Source: Streptomyces sp. CoH27
GTDB lineage: Bacteria; Actinomycetota; Actinomycetes; Streptomycetales; Streptomycetaceae
Direction of reading: 5' to 3'
Length of the DNA: 64,000 bases
NCBI RefSeq assembly: GCF_020181035.1
Contig: NZ_JAIQYY010000013.1
Coordinates: forward strand, 1 to 64,000
Shown: positions 1 through 7,879 of the stretch, piece after piece
Layout: each line of letters opens with the position of its first letter
How positions within the stretch are numbered: position 1 is the stretch's first letter
The notes under the pieces: generated by a model
Databases searched by the model: none
The model's input: the letters and a program-made list of their open reading frames with translations, nothing else
Told to the model about the DNA's origin: nothing
Translations under genes and position numbers: made by a program

Positions 1-291
1 CTGCCAGAAGGACAGCAGCCGCTCCAGCATGGCGATCGAGCCCTCGCCGTGCGGGCTCTCCTCGGCGACCCGGCGGTATACCGGAAGCGCGCCGGCCAGG
101 GTGACGATGACGAGGATGATGGTCGCGATCGGCCCCAGCAGGCCGGCCGCGAGCGCCGCGATGCCCGGCTGGTAGCCGAGGGTGGAGAAGTAGTCGACAC
201 CGGTCAGGCACATCACCCGCCACCACCGCTGCCCCTGGTGCGGGGGCTCCGGCTCGGCGTGCGGACCCGTGTGACCTCCGTGCTTGCCCAT
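1..291 (-). CDS. APC-type amino acid permease, N-terminal part (runs off the left edge)
   Basis: Only the first 97 residues are inside the window. They read as a charged His/Pro/Glu-rich cytoplasmic head of about 25 residues followed by membrane sequence with GVDYFSTLGYQPGIAAL and the helix-turn segment ALPVYRRVAEESPHGEGS, the pattern I associate with large actinobacterial APC-superfamily permeases of roughly 650-700 aa. The ATG at 291 is supported by GGAGGGG nine bases upstream on the minus strand. Substrate cannot be told from this piece. Family call is from recognised sequence, not a search. Confidence 0.75.
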   Translation of the reverse strand, partial: MGKHGGHTGPHAEPEPPHQGQRWWRVMCLTGVDYFSTLGYQPGIAALAAGLLGPIATIILVIVTLAGALPVYRRVAEESPHGEGSIAMLERLLSFWQ

Positions 292-699
292 GTCGGACAG
301 CCCCTCCAGCATCCAGGCGCGCAAACGACTGGAAGGAGGGTTTTCGGTTGTCGCCATCGGCGTGCTCCTGTGTGCGGCTCAGCTCTTTCCGGCCATCACG
401 CGGACGGCCGCACCAGCGTATGCGGAGAGTGATGTCTGGGCCCATGGATCTCGGCTCGGCGGGCGTCAAGCTTGCGTTAAGAATGACGCGCCGGTGATCA
501 CACCGCATCAAGAGGCGAAGGCCGTGGGCTGTGGCCTGGGACACAAACATAATGGCCGTGTGCATGAGATCGGTCCGACCGGACCATCCGGCGTGCTGTC
601 CTGACGGCGTCCTGACGGGGACGGAACGGTTCCCTGATGCCGGTGCTGTGTCCGGCGGGCAGCCCGGCGGCACGGTGCTCGACCACGGTGTGTGACCAC
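292..699. other. Intergenic stretch, no gene seen
   Basis: About 400 bases between the start of the permease gene and the end of the universal stress protein gene, both on the minus strand. Base composition is less GC-rich than the flanks around 460-560. Reading frames here lack coding bias on both strands. It must hold the permease promoter; no convincing -35/-10 pair, riboswitch or terminator could be assigned by eye. Confidence 0.4.
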
Positions 700-1230
700 T
701 CACAGCCGCCGGAGGTCCAGACGCAGATGCCATGTGTTCCGCCGGTGGACGGACACCAGCTCGGATTCGAGCGGGGACGGGGGTACGGCGAGGACCGGGC
801 AGACCGCGTGGGCCACGCAGTGCCGGGAGACCCGGCCGGAGAAGGCGCGGTGCAGCCCGCGCCGCCCCGCGCCCACGACCAGGACGTCGTCCTCCCGGTC
901 CGCGGTCGCCACCAGTGCGGGGCCCGGGGCGCCACGGACGACGACCCCGCACATCGGTACCCCCGGACTGTTCCCGTCGAAGATCTCGTCGAGCACCGCG
1001 GCCAGCCGCTGCCGGGCCAGCCGCTGCCACTCGTCGGCCGGCAGGCCGCCGGCGAGGGAGCGGCGCGCGGCGGCGTCACCGCCGGGCGGCTCCCAGGCCA
1101 GCACCACCCACAGCTCGGCTCCCAGCCGGCGGGCCAGCACGGTGGCCCGCCGCAGGGCCGTGACGCTGCCCAGGGAGCCGCTCACACCGACCACCACCCG
1201 CGCCGCCGCCGAGGCGTCGTAACCGGACAT
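700..1230 (-). CDS. Universal stress protein (UspA family), single domain
   Basis: A 176-aa protein starting MSGYDASAAARVVVGVSGS, with the UspA fold signature: beta-1 VVVGVSGS, a middle DDVLVVGAG strand and a glycine loop GAGRRGLHRAFSGRVS before CPVLAVP. This resembles the ATP-binding G-x2-G-x9-G(S/T) loop, but the usual G-S pair is G-R, so nucleotide binding may be weakened. Longer in-frame extensions exist upstream, but the ATG at 1230 has GGTGGAG just ahead of it and the extension looks non-coding. Such proteins usually respond to starvation, hypoxia or redox stress. It reads away from the xylan operon. Confidence 0.8.
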   Translation of the reverse strand: MSGYDASAAARVVVGVSGSLGSVTALRRATVLARRLGAELWVVLAWEPPGGDAAARRSLAGGLPADEWQRLARQRLAAVLDEIFDGNSPGVPMCGVVVRGAPGPALVATADREDDVLVVGAGRRGLHRAFSGRVSRHCVAHAVCPVLAVPPSPLESELVSVHRRNTWHLRLDLRRL

Positions 1231-1418
1231 CGCTCCACCGATCCTCGCGTCCTGGCGGGCGCCGCGGGGGTGATGTGCGGACGTGCCCGCCTGCAAGGCC
1301 TTTGCCGTCTTCTTCCATCCCACTCCCGCGCGGGCGATTCGACCAGCCGGGCGGACGGCCCTTCTGGTGCGCACCCGGGTCGACAAGCCCGTCCGCCACT
1401 GAGATTCGGCGCCACGAC

Positions 1419-1429
1419 CGAAACTTTCG
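1419..1429. promoter_or_regulatory. CGAAA-C-TTTCG palindrome, distal operator candidate
   Basis: A perfect 11-bp inverted repeat CGAAACTTTCG in the 640-bp gap (1231-1869) between the stress-protein gene and the sugar-binding protein gene. Streptomyces xylan and xylose genes are known to carry GAAA-N-TTTC type operators for LacI-family regulators. The rest of this gap shows no coding bias apart from the promoter and three related repeats listed separately. Confidence 0.55.
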
Positions 1430-1617
1430 CAATGTCCAGGGCGGCCGGCGGCCGGCGGCAGGCGGTGGATGGTGCTGCTCGGCCCCCGGCCGCGCGGATA
1501 CGTCCCGGAGTTCCACGTCCTCGGCCGGGAGGCCTTCCCGGTGCCGGTGGAGCGGCCCGACGGCCGGCCCGGGTGGGACCGGTGTGCGACCGGCCCCGAC
1601 ACCGTGGCCTTCGCCGT

Positions 1618-1628
1618 CGAAACTTCCG
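1618..1628. promoter_or_regulatory. Second CGAAA/TTTCG-like repeat
   Basis: CGAAACTTCCG, one base away from the perfect palindrome at 1419-1429, about 80 bp upstream of the promoter at 1697. Its conserved arms suggest an auxiliary binding site for the same regulator. Confidence 0.4.
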
Positions 1629-1696
1629 AAGGGGCCGTTCGACCGGCCGAACTCGACGGCCGCTGTCTGTCGACCCAAGTGGCCGTGCACGACACC

Positions 1697-1725
1697 TTGA
1701 CGCTCCTCACGCCCCTTTCTAGAGT
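1697..1725 (+). promoter_or_regulatory. Sigma-70-type promoter of the xylan operon
   Basis: TTGACG at 1697-1702 and TAGAGT at 1720-1725 with a 17-bp spacer, a near-ideal HrdB-type promoter. Transcription would start near 1732 and give a leader of about 135 nt before the ATG at 1870. Two operator-like palindromes lie inside that leader, which suits repression by roadblock or by occlusion of the start region. Confidence 0.6.
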
Positions 1726-1753
1726 CGCGGTTCGGAACGTTCGGGATTTTGCT

Positions 1754-1764
1754 CGAATGTTTCG
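1754..1764. promoter_or_regulatory. Third CGAAA/TTTCG-like repeat, downstream of the promoter
   Basis: CGAATGTTTCG differs from the palindrome by one base and lies about 20-30 bp after the predicted transcription start, a typical position for a LacI-family operator. Confidence 0.45.
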
Positions 1765-1846
1765 GCCAGCCCGGGATGCGGTGAACGGTCCGGCGGGCCT
1801 TCGGTGGCCCCCGCATTCTCAGTCGGGACCCTCTCCACGGCAACTC

Positions 1847-1857
1847 CGAAAGTTTCG
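1847..1857. promoter_or_regulatory. CGAAA-G-TTTCG palindrome just before the ribosome site
   Basis: A perfect 11-bp inverted repeat ending where the Shine-Dalgarno sequence GAAGGAG (1857-1863) begins. Together with the copies at 1419, 1618 and 1754 it defines a repeated operator in front of the transporter/xylanase operon. The LacI-type regulator expected to read it is not in the window. Confidence 0.6.
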
Positions 1858-1869
1858 AAGGAGCGCAAG

Positions 1870-3165
1870 ATGGGCGACCCTGCACTGTCCCGCCGCGGCT
1901 TCCTGGCGGCCTCCGTCGCCGCCGGTCTCGGGGTGACCGCGCTCAGCGGCTGCGGCGGCGACTCAAACGGAGGGTCGTCCTCGGGGACGACCACGATCGA
2001 GTGGTGGAACATCTCGACCACCGAGCCCACCAAGACCGTCTGGGCCGGCCTGGCCAAGAAGTTCGAGGCCCAGAACCCCAAGGTGAAGATCAAGATCGTC
2101 CAGCTGGAGAACGACGCCTACAAGTCGAAGATGACCGCGCTCATCGCCTCCGGGAAGCTGCCCGACATCTTCCACACCTGGGGCGGCGGCGTGCTGAAGC
2201 AGCAGGTCGACGCCGGACTGGTCGAGGACCTCACCGACCGCACCAAGCCCTGGGCCGACGGACTGCTGTCGGTCGCCAAGCAGCCGTACCTCGTCGACGG
2301 CAAGCTGTACGGCGTCCCGTTCGACATCGGCATGATCGGCTTCTGGTACAACAAGGCGCTCTTCAAGCAGGCCGGGATCAGCGAGCCCCCGGCCACCTGG
2401 AGCGCCTTCCTGGACGCCGTGAAGAAGCTGAAGTCCGCCGGGATCACCCCGCTCGCGCTGGCCGGCAAGGAGAGCTGGACCGGCATGTACTACTGGGCGT
2501 ACCTCGCGATGCGCACCGCCGGGGTCGACGCCCTGCAGAAGGCCGACGACAAGAAGGACTTCAGCGACGCCGGGTTCGTGCAGGCCGGACAGCACCTGAA
2601 GGATCTCGTGGACCTCCAGCCCTTCCAGAAGGGGTTCCTCGGAGCTGCCTACTCCACTCCGACCGGGCAGGCCGCGGCCGTCGGCAACGGCAAGGCGGCC
2701 ATGGAGCTCATGGGCCAGTGGGCGCCCGTCGTGGAGGCGGACGCGGGCAAGGGGCTCGGCGCGAACCTCGGCTTCTTCCCGTTCCCCGAGGTCGAGGGCG
2801 GCGCCGGCAAGATCACCGAGGTGTTCGGCGGAGGCGGCGGCCACGCCCTGCGCAAGGGCGCCCCGCAGGCGGCCGTGGACTTCCTGAAGTTCTTCGCCTC
2901 CGAGGCCACCGACCGCGAACTGGTGCAGAAGACCAAGACCCTGCCCGTCGTACCGGCGGCGGAGAGCGCCCTGACCGACCCCAACATCAAGGCTGTACAA
3001 GCCCAGTTGAAGGGCGCGACGGGCTTCCAGCTCTACCTCGACCAGGCCTACGCGCCCGCGCTCGGCCAGCAGGTCAACGACAGCGTGGCCGGGCTGATCG
3101 CCGGCTCCAAGTCCCCGCAGCAGGTCACGTCGTCGATCACCAGCACCGCGAAGCAGGAGCAGTAG
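1870..3165 (+). CDS. Extracellular sugar-binding lipoprotein of an ABC transporter (xylo-oligosaccharide type)
   Basis: A 431-aa family 1 solute-binding protein. The N-terminus reads SRRGFLAAS...ALSGC, a twin-arginine signal ending in a lipobox Cys, so it is probably exported folded and lipid-anchored outside the membrane. The mature part begins with TIEWWNIS and has the usual PDIFHTWGGG and YGVPFDIGMIGFWYNKALF stretches. An upstream in-frame start exists at 1804, but GAAGGAG seven bases before the ATG at 1870 decides the start. It is followed after 8 bp by two permease genes and then a xylanase gene, so the ligand is most likely xylobiose or a longer xylo-oligosaccharide; it resembles BxlE-type proteins. 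Confidence 0.88.
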   Translation: MGDPALSRRGFLAASVAAGLGVTALSGCGGDSNGGSSSGTTTIEWWNISTTEPTKTVWAGLAKKFEAQNPKVKIKIVQLENDAYKSKMTALIASGKLPDIFHTWGGGVLKQQVDAGLVEDLTDRTKPWADGLLSVAKQPYLVDGKLYGVPFDIGMIGFWYNKALFKQAGISEPPATWSAFLDAVKKLKSAGITPLALAGKESWTGMYYWAYLAMRTAGVDALQKADDKKDFSDAGFVQAGQHLKDLVDLQPFQKGFLGAAYSTPTGQAAAVGNGKAAMELMGQWAPVVEADAGKGLGANLGFFPFPEVEGGAGKITEVFGGGGGHALRKGAPQAAVDFLKFFASEATDRELVQKTKTLPVVPAAESALTDPNIKAVQAQLKGATGFQLYLDQAYAPALGQQVNDSVAGLIAGSKSPQQVTSSITSTAKQEQ

Positions 3166-3173
3166 GGCGCGCG

Positions 3174-4181
3174 ATGACCTCGACCTTCCTCTCGGATCAG
3201 CAGGGCGAACGGAACGGTCCCGACGCCCTCGGGGCGGTCCCGGCGACGCATGCTGCCCGGCAGCGCAGCCGCCGGCGCGCCCTGCACTGGCTCACCGCCG
3301 TCGGCCTCCAGGTGCCCGCCCTGGCCCTGTTCGGCGTCCTGGTGCTGCTGCCGATCCTGTTCGCGCTGTACGCGTCCTTCTTCCGCTGGGGCGGCTTCGG
3401 GATGCCGTCCGACTACACCGGCACCGACAACTTCAGCCGGCTGTTCCGGGATCCCGTGTTCCTCGGCGACCTGTGGCGCATGCTGCTGCTGGTCGTGCTG
3501 TCGCTGGCGGTGCAGCTGCCGTTCGCGCTCGCCATGGCCGTGCTGCTCAACCAGAAGGTGCGCGGCCGGGCGGCATACCGGATGCTGTTCTTCGCGCCGT
3601 ACGTCCTGTCCGAGGCGATCACCGGCGTGCTGTTCAGCATGATCTTCGCCCCGGACCAGGGCCTGGCCGACCATGTTCTCAAGGCCGTCGGGCTCGGCGG
3701 GCTCGGCGGTGAGTGGTTCTCCGGCACCTCCACCGTGATGGCCACGCTGTTCCTCGTCATGACGTGGAAGTACTTCGGCTTCCACATGATGCTCTACCTG
3801 GCCGGACTCCAGGCCATCCCGGCCGAGTTGACCGAGGCGGCGACCGTCGACGGCGCGAACCCCTGGCAGCGCTTCCGGCATGTCACCCTGCCGCTGCTCG
3901 CGCCCACCCTGCGGATCAGCGTCTTCCTGTCCGTGATCGGGGCGATCCAGCTGTTCGACCTGGTGTGGGTGGTCACCGCGGGCGGGCCCGACCACCACTC
4001 CGAGACGATGGCCGTGACCATGTTCCAGTACGGCTTCAAGCGCTACCAGGTCGGCTACGCCAGCGCGATCAGCGTGGTCATGTTCGCCATCAGCCTCGTC
4101 TTCGCCCTCGCCTACCAGCGGTTCGTCCTGCGCCGCGACCTGGAAGGGGCCACCACGAACATGAGGGGAGCCGGCGCATGA
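3174..4181 (+). CDS. Sugar ABC transporter permease 1
   Basis: A 335-aa MalF-type inner-membrane protein with six hydrophobic segments after a charged N-terminal tail of about 40 residues. The ATPase-contact EAA loop reads EAATVDGANPWQRFRHVTLP. The gene starts 8 bp after the binding-protein stop and its TGA overlaps the next gene's ATG by four bases (ATGA), so the two permeases are translationally coupled. No ATPase gene follows; in Streptomyces such sugar transporters normally borrow the shared MsiK ATPase encoded elsewhere. Confidence 0.9.
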   Translation: MTSTFLSDQQGERNGPDALGAVPATHAARQRSRRRALHWLTAVGLQVPALALFGVLVLLPILFALYASFFRWGGFGMPSDYTGTDNFSRLFRDPVFLGDLWRMLLLVVLSLAVQLPFALAMAVLLNQKVRGRAAYRMLFFAPYVLSEAITGVLFSMIFAPDQGLADHVLKAVGLGGLGGEWFSGTSTVMATLFLVMTWKYFGFHMMLYLAGLQAIPAELTEAATVDGANPWQRFRHVTLPLLAPTLRISVFLSVIGAIQLFDLVWVVTAGGPDHHSETMAVTMFQYGFKRYQVGYASAISVVMFAISLVFALAYQRFVLRRDLEGATTNMRGAGA

Positions 4182-5026
4182 GCCAGGAGACACACCGCAG
4201 CGTCCGTCGCAGGGGCCGGAACCTGCCGCTGCACGTGGTGCTGATCGCCGTCGGCGCGGTGATGGCCGTACCGCTGCTGTACGCGCTGCTGTCCGGTTTC
4301 AAGTCCACCGACCAGCTCTCCCGCAACCCGGTGGGCCTGCCGCACCCCTGGGTCGTCTCCAACTACGGGGACATCCTGAAGTCAGGTTCCTTCTGGCGGC
4401 TGGTCGGCAACAGCACGCTGATCGCGGTCGGTACGACGGTCATCGTCGTCGCGGTCTCCGCGCTCGCCGCGTTCTCCTTCGCGCGCTTCGCCTTCCGTGG
4501 CCGGGAGCTGCTGTTCACGCTGTTCACGATGGGGCTGATGTTCCCGTTCGCGGTGGCCGCGCTGCCGCTGTTCCTGCTGCTGCGCTCGATGGGCCTGCTG
4601 GACAACCCGCTGGGCGTGATCCTGCCGCAGGCCGCGTTCGGACTGCCGATGACCATCATCATCCTGCGTGGCTTCTTCCGGCAGATCCCCGGTGAACTGG
4701 AGGAGGCGGCCACGCTCGACGGCTGCGGACCGCTCGGCTTCTTCTGGCGGGTGCTGCTGCCGATGGCCCGGCCCGCGCTCGGCACGGTCTCGGTCCTGGC
4801 CGTCGTCACCAGCTGGAACAACTTCTTCCTGCCGCTGCTGGTGTTCACCGACAACACCTGGTGGACCATCCCGATCGGCGTGCAGCAGTTCCAGGGCCAG
4901 TACTCCGCCGACACCGCGCGCGTCTTCGCCTATCTCGTGCTTGCGATGGTCCCCGCCCTCGCCTTCTACTCCGTCGCCGAACGCCAGCTCGTCGGCGGCC
5001 TCACCGCCGGCGCCACCAAGGGCTGA
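4178..5026 (+). CDS. Sugar ABC transporter permease 2
   Basis: A 282-aa MalG-type permease, the second half of the heterodimeric channel. It has about six membrane helices and the EAA motif EEAATLDGCGPLGFFWRVLLP. GAGGGGAGC precedes the ATG, which lies inside the stop of permease 1. The gene ends 42 bp before the xylanase start, with no terminator between them, so the xylanase is probably on the same transcript. Confidence 0.9.
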   Translation: MSQETHRSVRRRGRNLPLHVVLIAVGAVMAVPLLYALLSGFKSTDQLSRNPVGLPHPWVVSNYGDILKSGSFWRLVGNSTLIAVGTTVIVVAVSALAAFSFARFAFRGRELLFTLFTMGLMFPFAVAALPLFLLLRSMGLLDNPLGVILPQAAFGLPMTIIILRGFFRQIPGELEEAATLDGCGPLGFFWRVLLPMARPALGTVSVLAVVTSWNNFFLPLLVFTDNTWWTIPIGVQQFQGQYSADTARVFAYLVLAMVPALAFYSVAERQLVGGLTAGATKG

Positions 5027-5068
5027 GCACACCTTTTTCGCAGAGATCCGACAGACAGGAGCCGCACC

Positions 5069-6112
5069 ATGCCCCACGTACGTCTGAGACTCACCGGCGC
5101 CCTCGCGGCCGTCCTCGTGGCCGCCGGCCTCGCCACCGGTCCCGCCGCCCAGGCGAGCCCGAAGCAGCCGACACTGGCGAACCTCGCCGAGCGCCATGGC
5201 CGCTACTTCGGCAGCGCCACCGACAACCCCGAGCTGACCGACAGCGCCTACACCAAGATCCTCGGCAGCGAGTTCAACATGATCACGCCCGGCAACGGCA
5301 TGAAGTGGTACGCCACCGAGCCCCAGCAGGGCGTCTTCGACTGGACCAACGGCGACCAGATCGTGAACCTGGCCCGCAAGAACCACCAGAAGGTCCGCGC
5401 CCACACCCTGGTCTGGCACAGCCAGCTGCCCGACTGGCTCACCTCCAAGCAATGGACGGCCACCGAACTGCGGGCCGTGCTGAAGAAGCACATCACCACC
5501 GAGGTACGGCACTACCGGGGCAAGGTGTACTCCTGGGACGTCGTCAACGAGGCCTTCAACGAGGACGGCACGTACCGCCAGACGATCTGGTACAAGACCC
5601 TCGGCCCCGGCTTCATCGCCGACGCCCTGCGCTGGGCCCACCAGGCCGACCCGCACGCCAAGCTCTACCTCAACGACTACAACATCGAGGCGACCGGCCC
5701 GAAGAGCGACGCCTACTACGCGCTCGCCAAGAAGCTCAAGGCCCAGGGCGTCCCGCTCGACGGCATCGGCTTCCAGACCCATCTGGCCCTCCAGTACGGC
5801 TATCCCAGCACCCTGAAGGACAACCTCGGCCGCTTCTCCGCCCTGGGCCTGGACACCGCGCTCACCGAGGTCGACATACGGATGCAGCTGCCCGCCACCG
5901 ACGACAAGCTGGCCGAGCAGGCGAGCTGGTACCGGCAGCTGACAGAGGCCTGCCTGGCCGTGCGCCGGTGCGTCGGCATCACCATCTGGGACTACACGGA
6001 CAAGTACTCGTGGATCCCGGCCGTCTTCCCGGGCGAGGGTGCCGCCCTGCCGTGGGACGAGCAGCTGAACCCCAAGCCGGCGTACCAGGCGCTGCGGGAG
6101 GCGCTGCGCTAG
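5069..6112 (+). CDS. Secreted GH10 endo-1,4-beta-xylanase
   Basis: A 347-aa single-domain glycoside hydrolase family 10 enzyme with a Sec signal peptide (about residues 1-29, ending AQA). It cleaves internal beta-1,4 xylan bonds outside the cell. Acid/base Glu161 lies in WDVVNEAFNE and nucleophile Glu267 in ALTEVDIR; VRAHTLVWHSQ, LYLNDYN and GIGFQTH are also in place. There is no carbohydrate-binding module. In the substrate loop ITPGNGMKW, residue 75 is Gly where family members usually have Glu (TPENEMKW), a residue that contacts the -2 sugar. GACAGGAG precedes the ATG. As last gene of the transporter operon it would supply the oligosaccharides that the ABC system takes up. Confidence 0.93.
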   Translation: MPHVRLRLTGALAAVLVAAGLATGPAAQASPKQPTLANLAERHGRYFGSATDNPELTDSAYTKILGSEFNMITPGNGMKWYATEPQQGVFDWTNGDQIVNLARKNHQKVRAHTLVWHSQLPDWLTSKQWTATELRAVLKKHITTEVRHYRGKVYSWDVVNEAFNEDGTYRQTIWYKTLGPGFIADALRWAHQADPHAKLYLNDYNIEATGPKSDAYYALAKKLKAQGVPLDGIGFQTHLALQYGYPSTLKDNLGRFSALGLDTALTEVDIRMQLPATDDKLAEQASWYRQLTEACLAVRRCVGITIWDYTDKYSWIPAVFPGEGAALPWDEQLNPKPAYQALREALR

Positions 6113-6151
6113 CGTCCGGCCACGGTCGGTAGCCACCCCTGGACATGCATC

Positions 6152-6188
6152 GGGGCCGGTGCGCACCTCACGGGGTGCGGCCGGCCCC
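6152..6188. terminator. Hairpin terminator after the xylanase gene
   Basis: An inverted repeat with outer arms GGGGCCGG (6152-6159) and CCGGCCCC (6181-6188) and further imperfect pairing inside, without a T-run, as is common in Streptomyces. It lies between the convergent xylanase and DUF5999 genes and could serve both. Confidence 0.5.
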
Positions 6189-6212
6189 TCGGGTCGTTCG
6201 CGGGCGCTCCGC

Positions 6213-6449
6213 TCAGGCGGCGGTCATCACGTGCTCCGCACCCAGCGGGCGGTGCGGAGCGATGATCCGGCCGTCGGGCAGCAGCTCACCGGTGTCCTCG
6301 AAGAGCAGGACGCCGTTGCACAGCAGACTCCAGCCCTGTTCCGGGTGGTGCGCCACGAGACGGGCGGATTCCCGGTCGGCGGATTCGGCTGTCGGACACG
6401 GCGGCTGGTGCTGGCACATGGGTGGGATCTCTCGCTCTGTCGTGGTCAT
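6213..6449 (-). CDS. DUF5999 family small protein
   Basis: A 78-aa soluble protein of unknown function that I recognise as a Streptomyces-wide conserved family: core MCQHQPPCPTAESADRE followed by HHPEQGWSLLCNGVLLFEDTG and a C-terminal APHRP segment. Two early Cys residues with His residues (CQHQPPC) could bind a metal, but this is only a guess. The start at 6449 (MTTTEREIPP) has GGGGGA ahead of it; the internal Met before CQHQ lacks a ribosome site. The gene stands alone between terminators. Confidence 0.75.
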   Translation of the reverse strand: MTTTEREIPPMCQHQPPCPTAESADRESARLVAHHPEQGWSLLCNGVLLFEDTGELLPDGRIIAPHRPLGAEHVMTAA

Positions 6450-6706
6450 GGCCGTCCCCCGTGGTGATAAGTCGGTCGGAACCCAGTCTTGCCCTCCGGG
6501 CGTCATTCCGCAGGGATTTCGCGGCACCGCTTCTCACAGGTTCATGACGCGTCACCCGCGCGGACGGTTCAGTCCAAGTCACTGTCCCTTTGGGTGGTTC
6601 GCAGTGGCCGGATAGGGCTAGTCCGTGCAGGCCAGGCCCCTGACGCGGGCGTACCCCGCCGCCCGGAGCGGACAGCGGGGTACGAGGGTCGTGCGGACTC
6701 AGGGGG

Positions 6707-7309
6707 TCAGGCGGCGGGCGAGTCGAGCACGGGCGGGCCGAGCACCGGCAGCGGTGTCGCGCGATGGGTCAGCACCGGCAGCAGCTCGGCAACCCGGTAC
6801 GGGCGGTGCGCCGGGATGCCGGGCGGGGTCGGGGCCAGCGGCACCAGCAGATCGGTGCCGGCCGGGTGCCCCTCGGCGCCGTCCGCGGTGGTGTCGCCGT
6901 GCAGCCACAGCGTGAGCATGTACAGCCCGGGGACGGACAACAGCCGCGCCTGGTACGGCTGTTGCAGCGCCTCGGCCTGGCGCAGCGCACGCTCGGTGGA
7001 GGGGACGTAGGGGCCCTCGAAGAAGTGCGAGAAGGCCCAGCCGTCGGGTGTGAGTATCGTGTCGGCCGCGGCCACCGCCTTGTCGCCGCAGCGGATCAGG
7101 AAACGCCAGCCGGCCAGCCGGGTCGCGGACAGGCCCTGTGCGGTGATCCGGTCCAGCACATGCACGGGCAGCGGAAGTTCGGGTGTCGCCGGGCCCTGCG
7201 CGGCGCGCAGGGAGGGGGTGGGGGCCTCGCGGACCGCGGTGGGGGAACCGAGGGCGGTGAGAACGGAGCGCAGTGCGGGCGCGGGGGCAGGGGGCACGTG
7301 CAGCGGCAT
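6707..7309 (-). CDS. Conserved hypothetical protein, 200 aa
   Basis: A Pro/Ala/Leu-rich soluble protein with no motif I can name. Coding bias is clear, and the central part (VLDRITAQGLSATRLAGWRFLIRCG) looks like an alpha/beta domain. A start at 7309 (MPLHVPP) is preferred over 7327 because GAGAGAGG lies nine bases before it. It stands alone, with a long non-coding stretch upstream. No signal peptide or membrane segment. Function unknown. Confidence 0.6.
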   Translation of the reverse strand: MPLHVPPAPAPALRSVLTALGSPTAVREAPTPSLRAAQGPATPELPLPVHVLDRITAQGLSATRLAGWRFLIRCGDKAVAAADTILTPDGWAFSHFFEGPYVPSTERALRQAEALQQPYQARLLSVPGLYMLTLWLHGDTTADGAEGHPAGTDLLVPLAPTPPGIPAHRPYRVAELLPVLTHRATPLPVLGPPVLDSPAA

Positions 7310-7879
7310 GTGGGTCGCCTCTCTCATTCGACAGGCGCGGCGGCGCGAGGAGGGTGGGGCGGACGGCGCTGTCAGCTCACGGAAAGGCCGGAAGGGTGGT
7401 GGCCCGGTTCGGTGAACGTGGGTGCGGCTCGGTCTGCCTCCCGTGACCGCGACGGCAGGAACATGGCAGGAACCACGACCGAGGGCGTCAACCTTCTGCC
7501 TTGTGGGCGAAGTTTATATGACGCGTGTTCGGCCGTTGTTTCGTCTATCCCATTCCGGTGAGGTGCGCAAGACGGGAATACGCCGTCGATTTGCGGGACT
7601 TCTCCCGATTCTCGGACCGGTGTCCCGCCGCTGACCTCGGAATACGCGCCGGTATCGGTCGGCCGAATGTCGTCGGCGTTTTTCACGAGACGCTCAGGGT
7701 ACCCGCAGTGGCGGGATGAAGCTTGCCCCGTGAAAATGCCGCTGGGAACAATCCGACAGAGTAGCGCGCGCCGGGCCCGCGCGGTGCGTTATCGATCGCT
7801 TCCGCTGGGCATCATCCCCCCTGCACCCGGGAGCCCGGCGGCCGTAACGTCGGTCCGCCCACCGAGGAGGGACACTTCG
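7310..7879. other. Long intergenic region between divergent genes
   Basis: 570 bases between the minus-strand hypothetical gene and the plus-strand ligase gene. Around 7480-7560 it is comparatively AT-rich (for example GAAGTTTATATGACG), which is unusual here and suits a promoter or regulatory region. Open frames on both strands have mixed third-position usage and no recognisable protein. No RNA gene or riboswitch could be assigned by eye. Confidence 0.4.

Noticed and set aside
7372..7686. A 104-codon minus-strand frame between the hypothetical gene and the ligase gene
   Set aside because: Mixed third-position usage, no ribosome site, no recognisable protein; region is AT-richer and likely regulatory.
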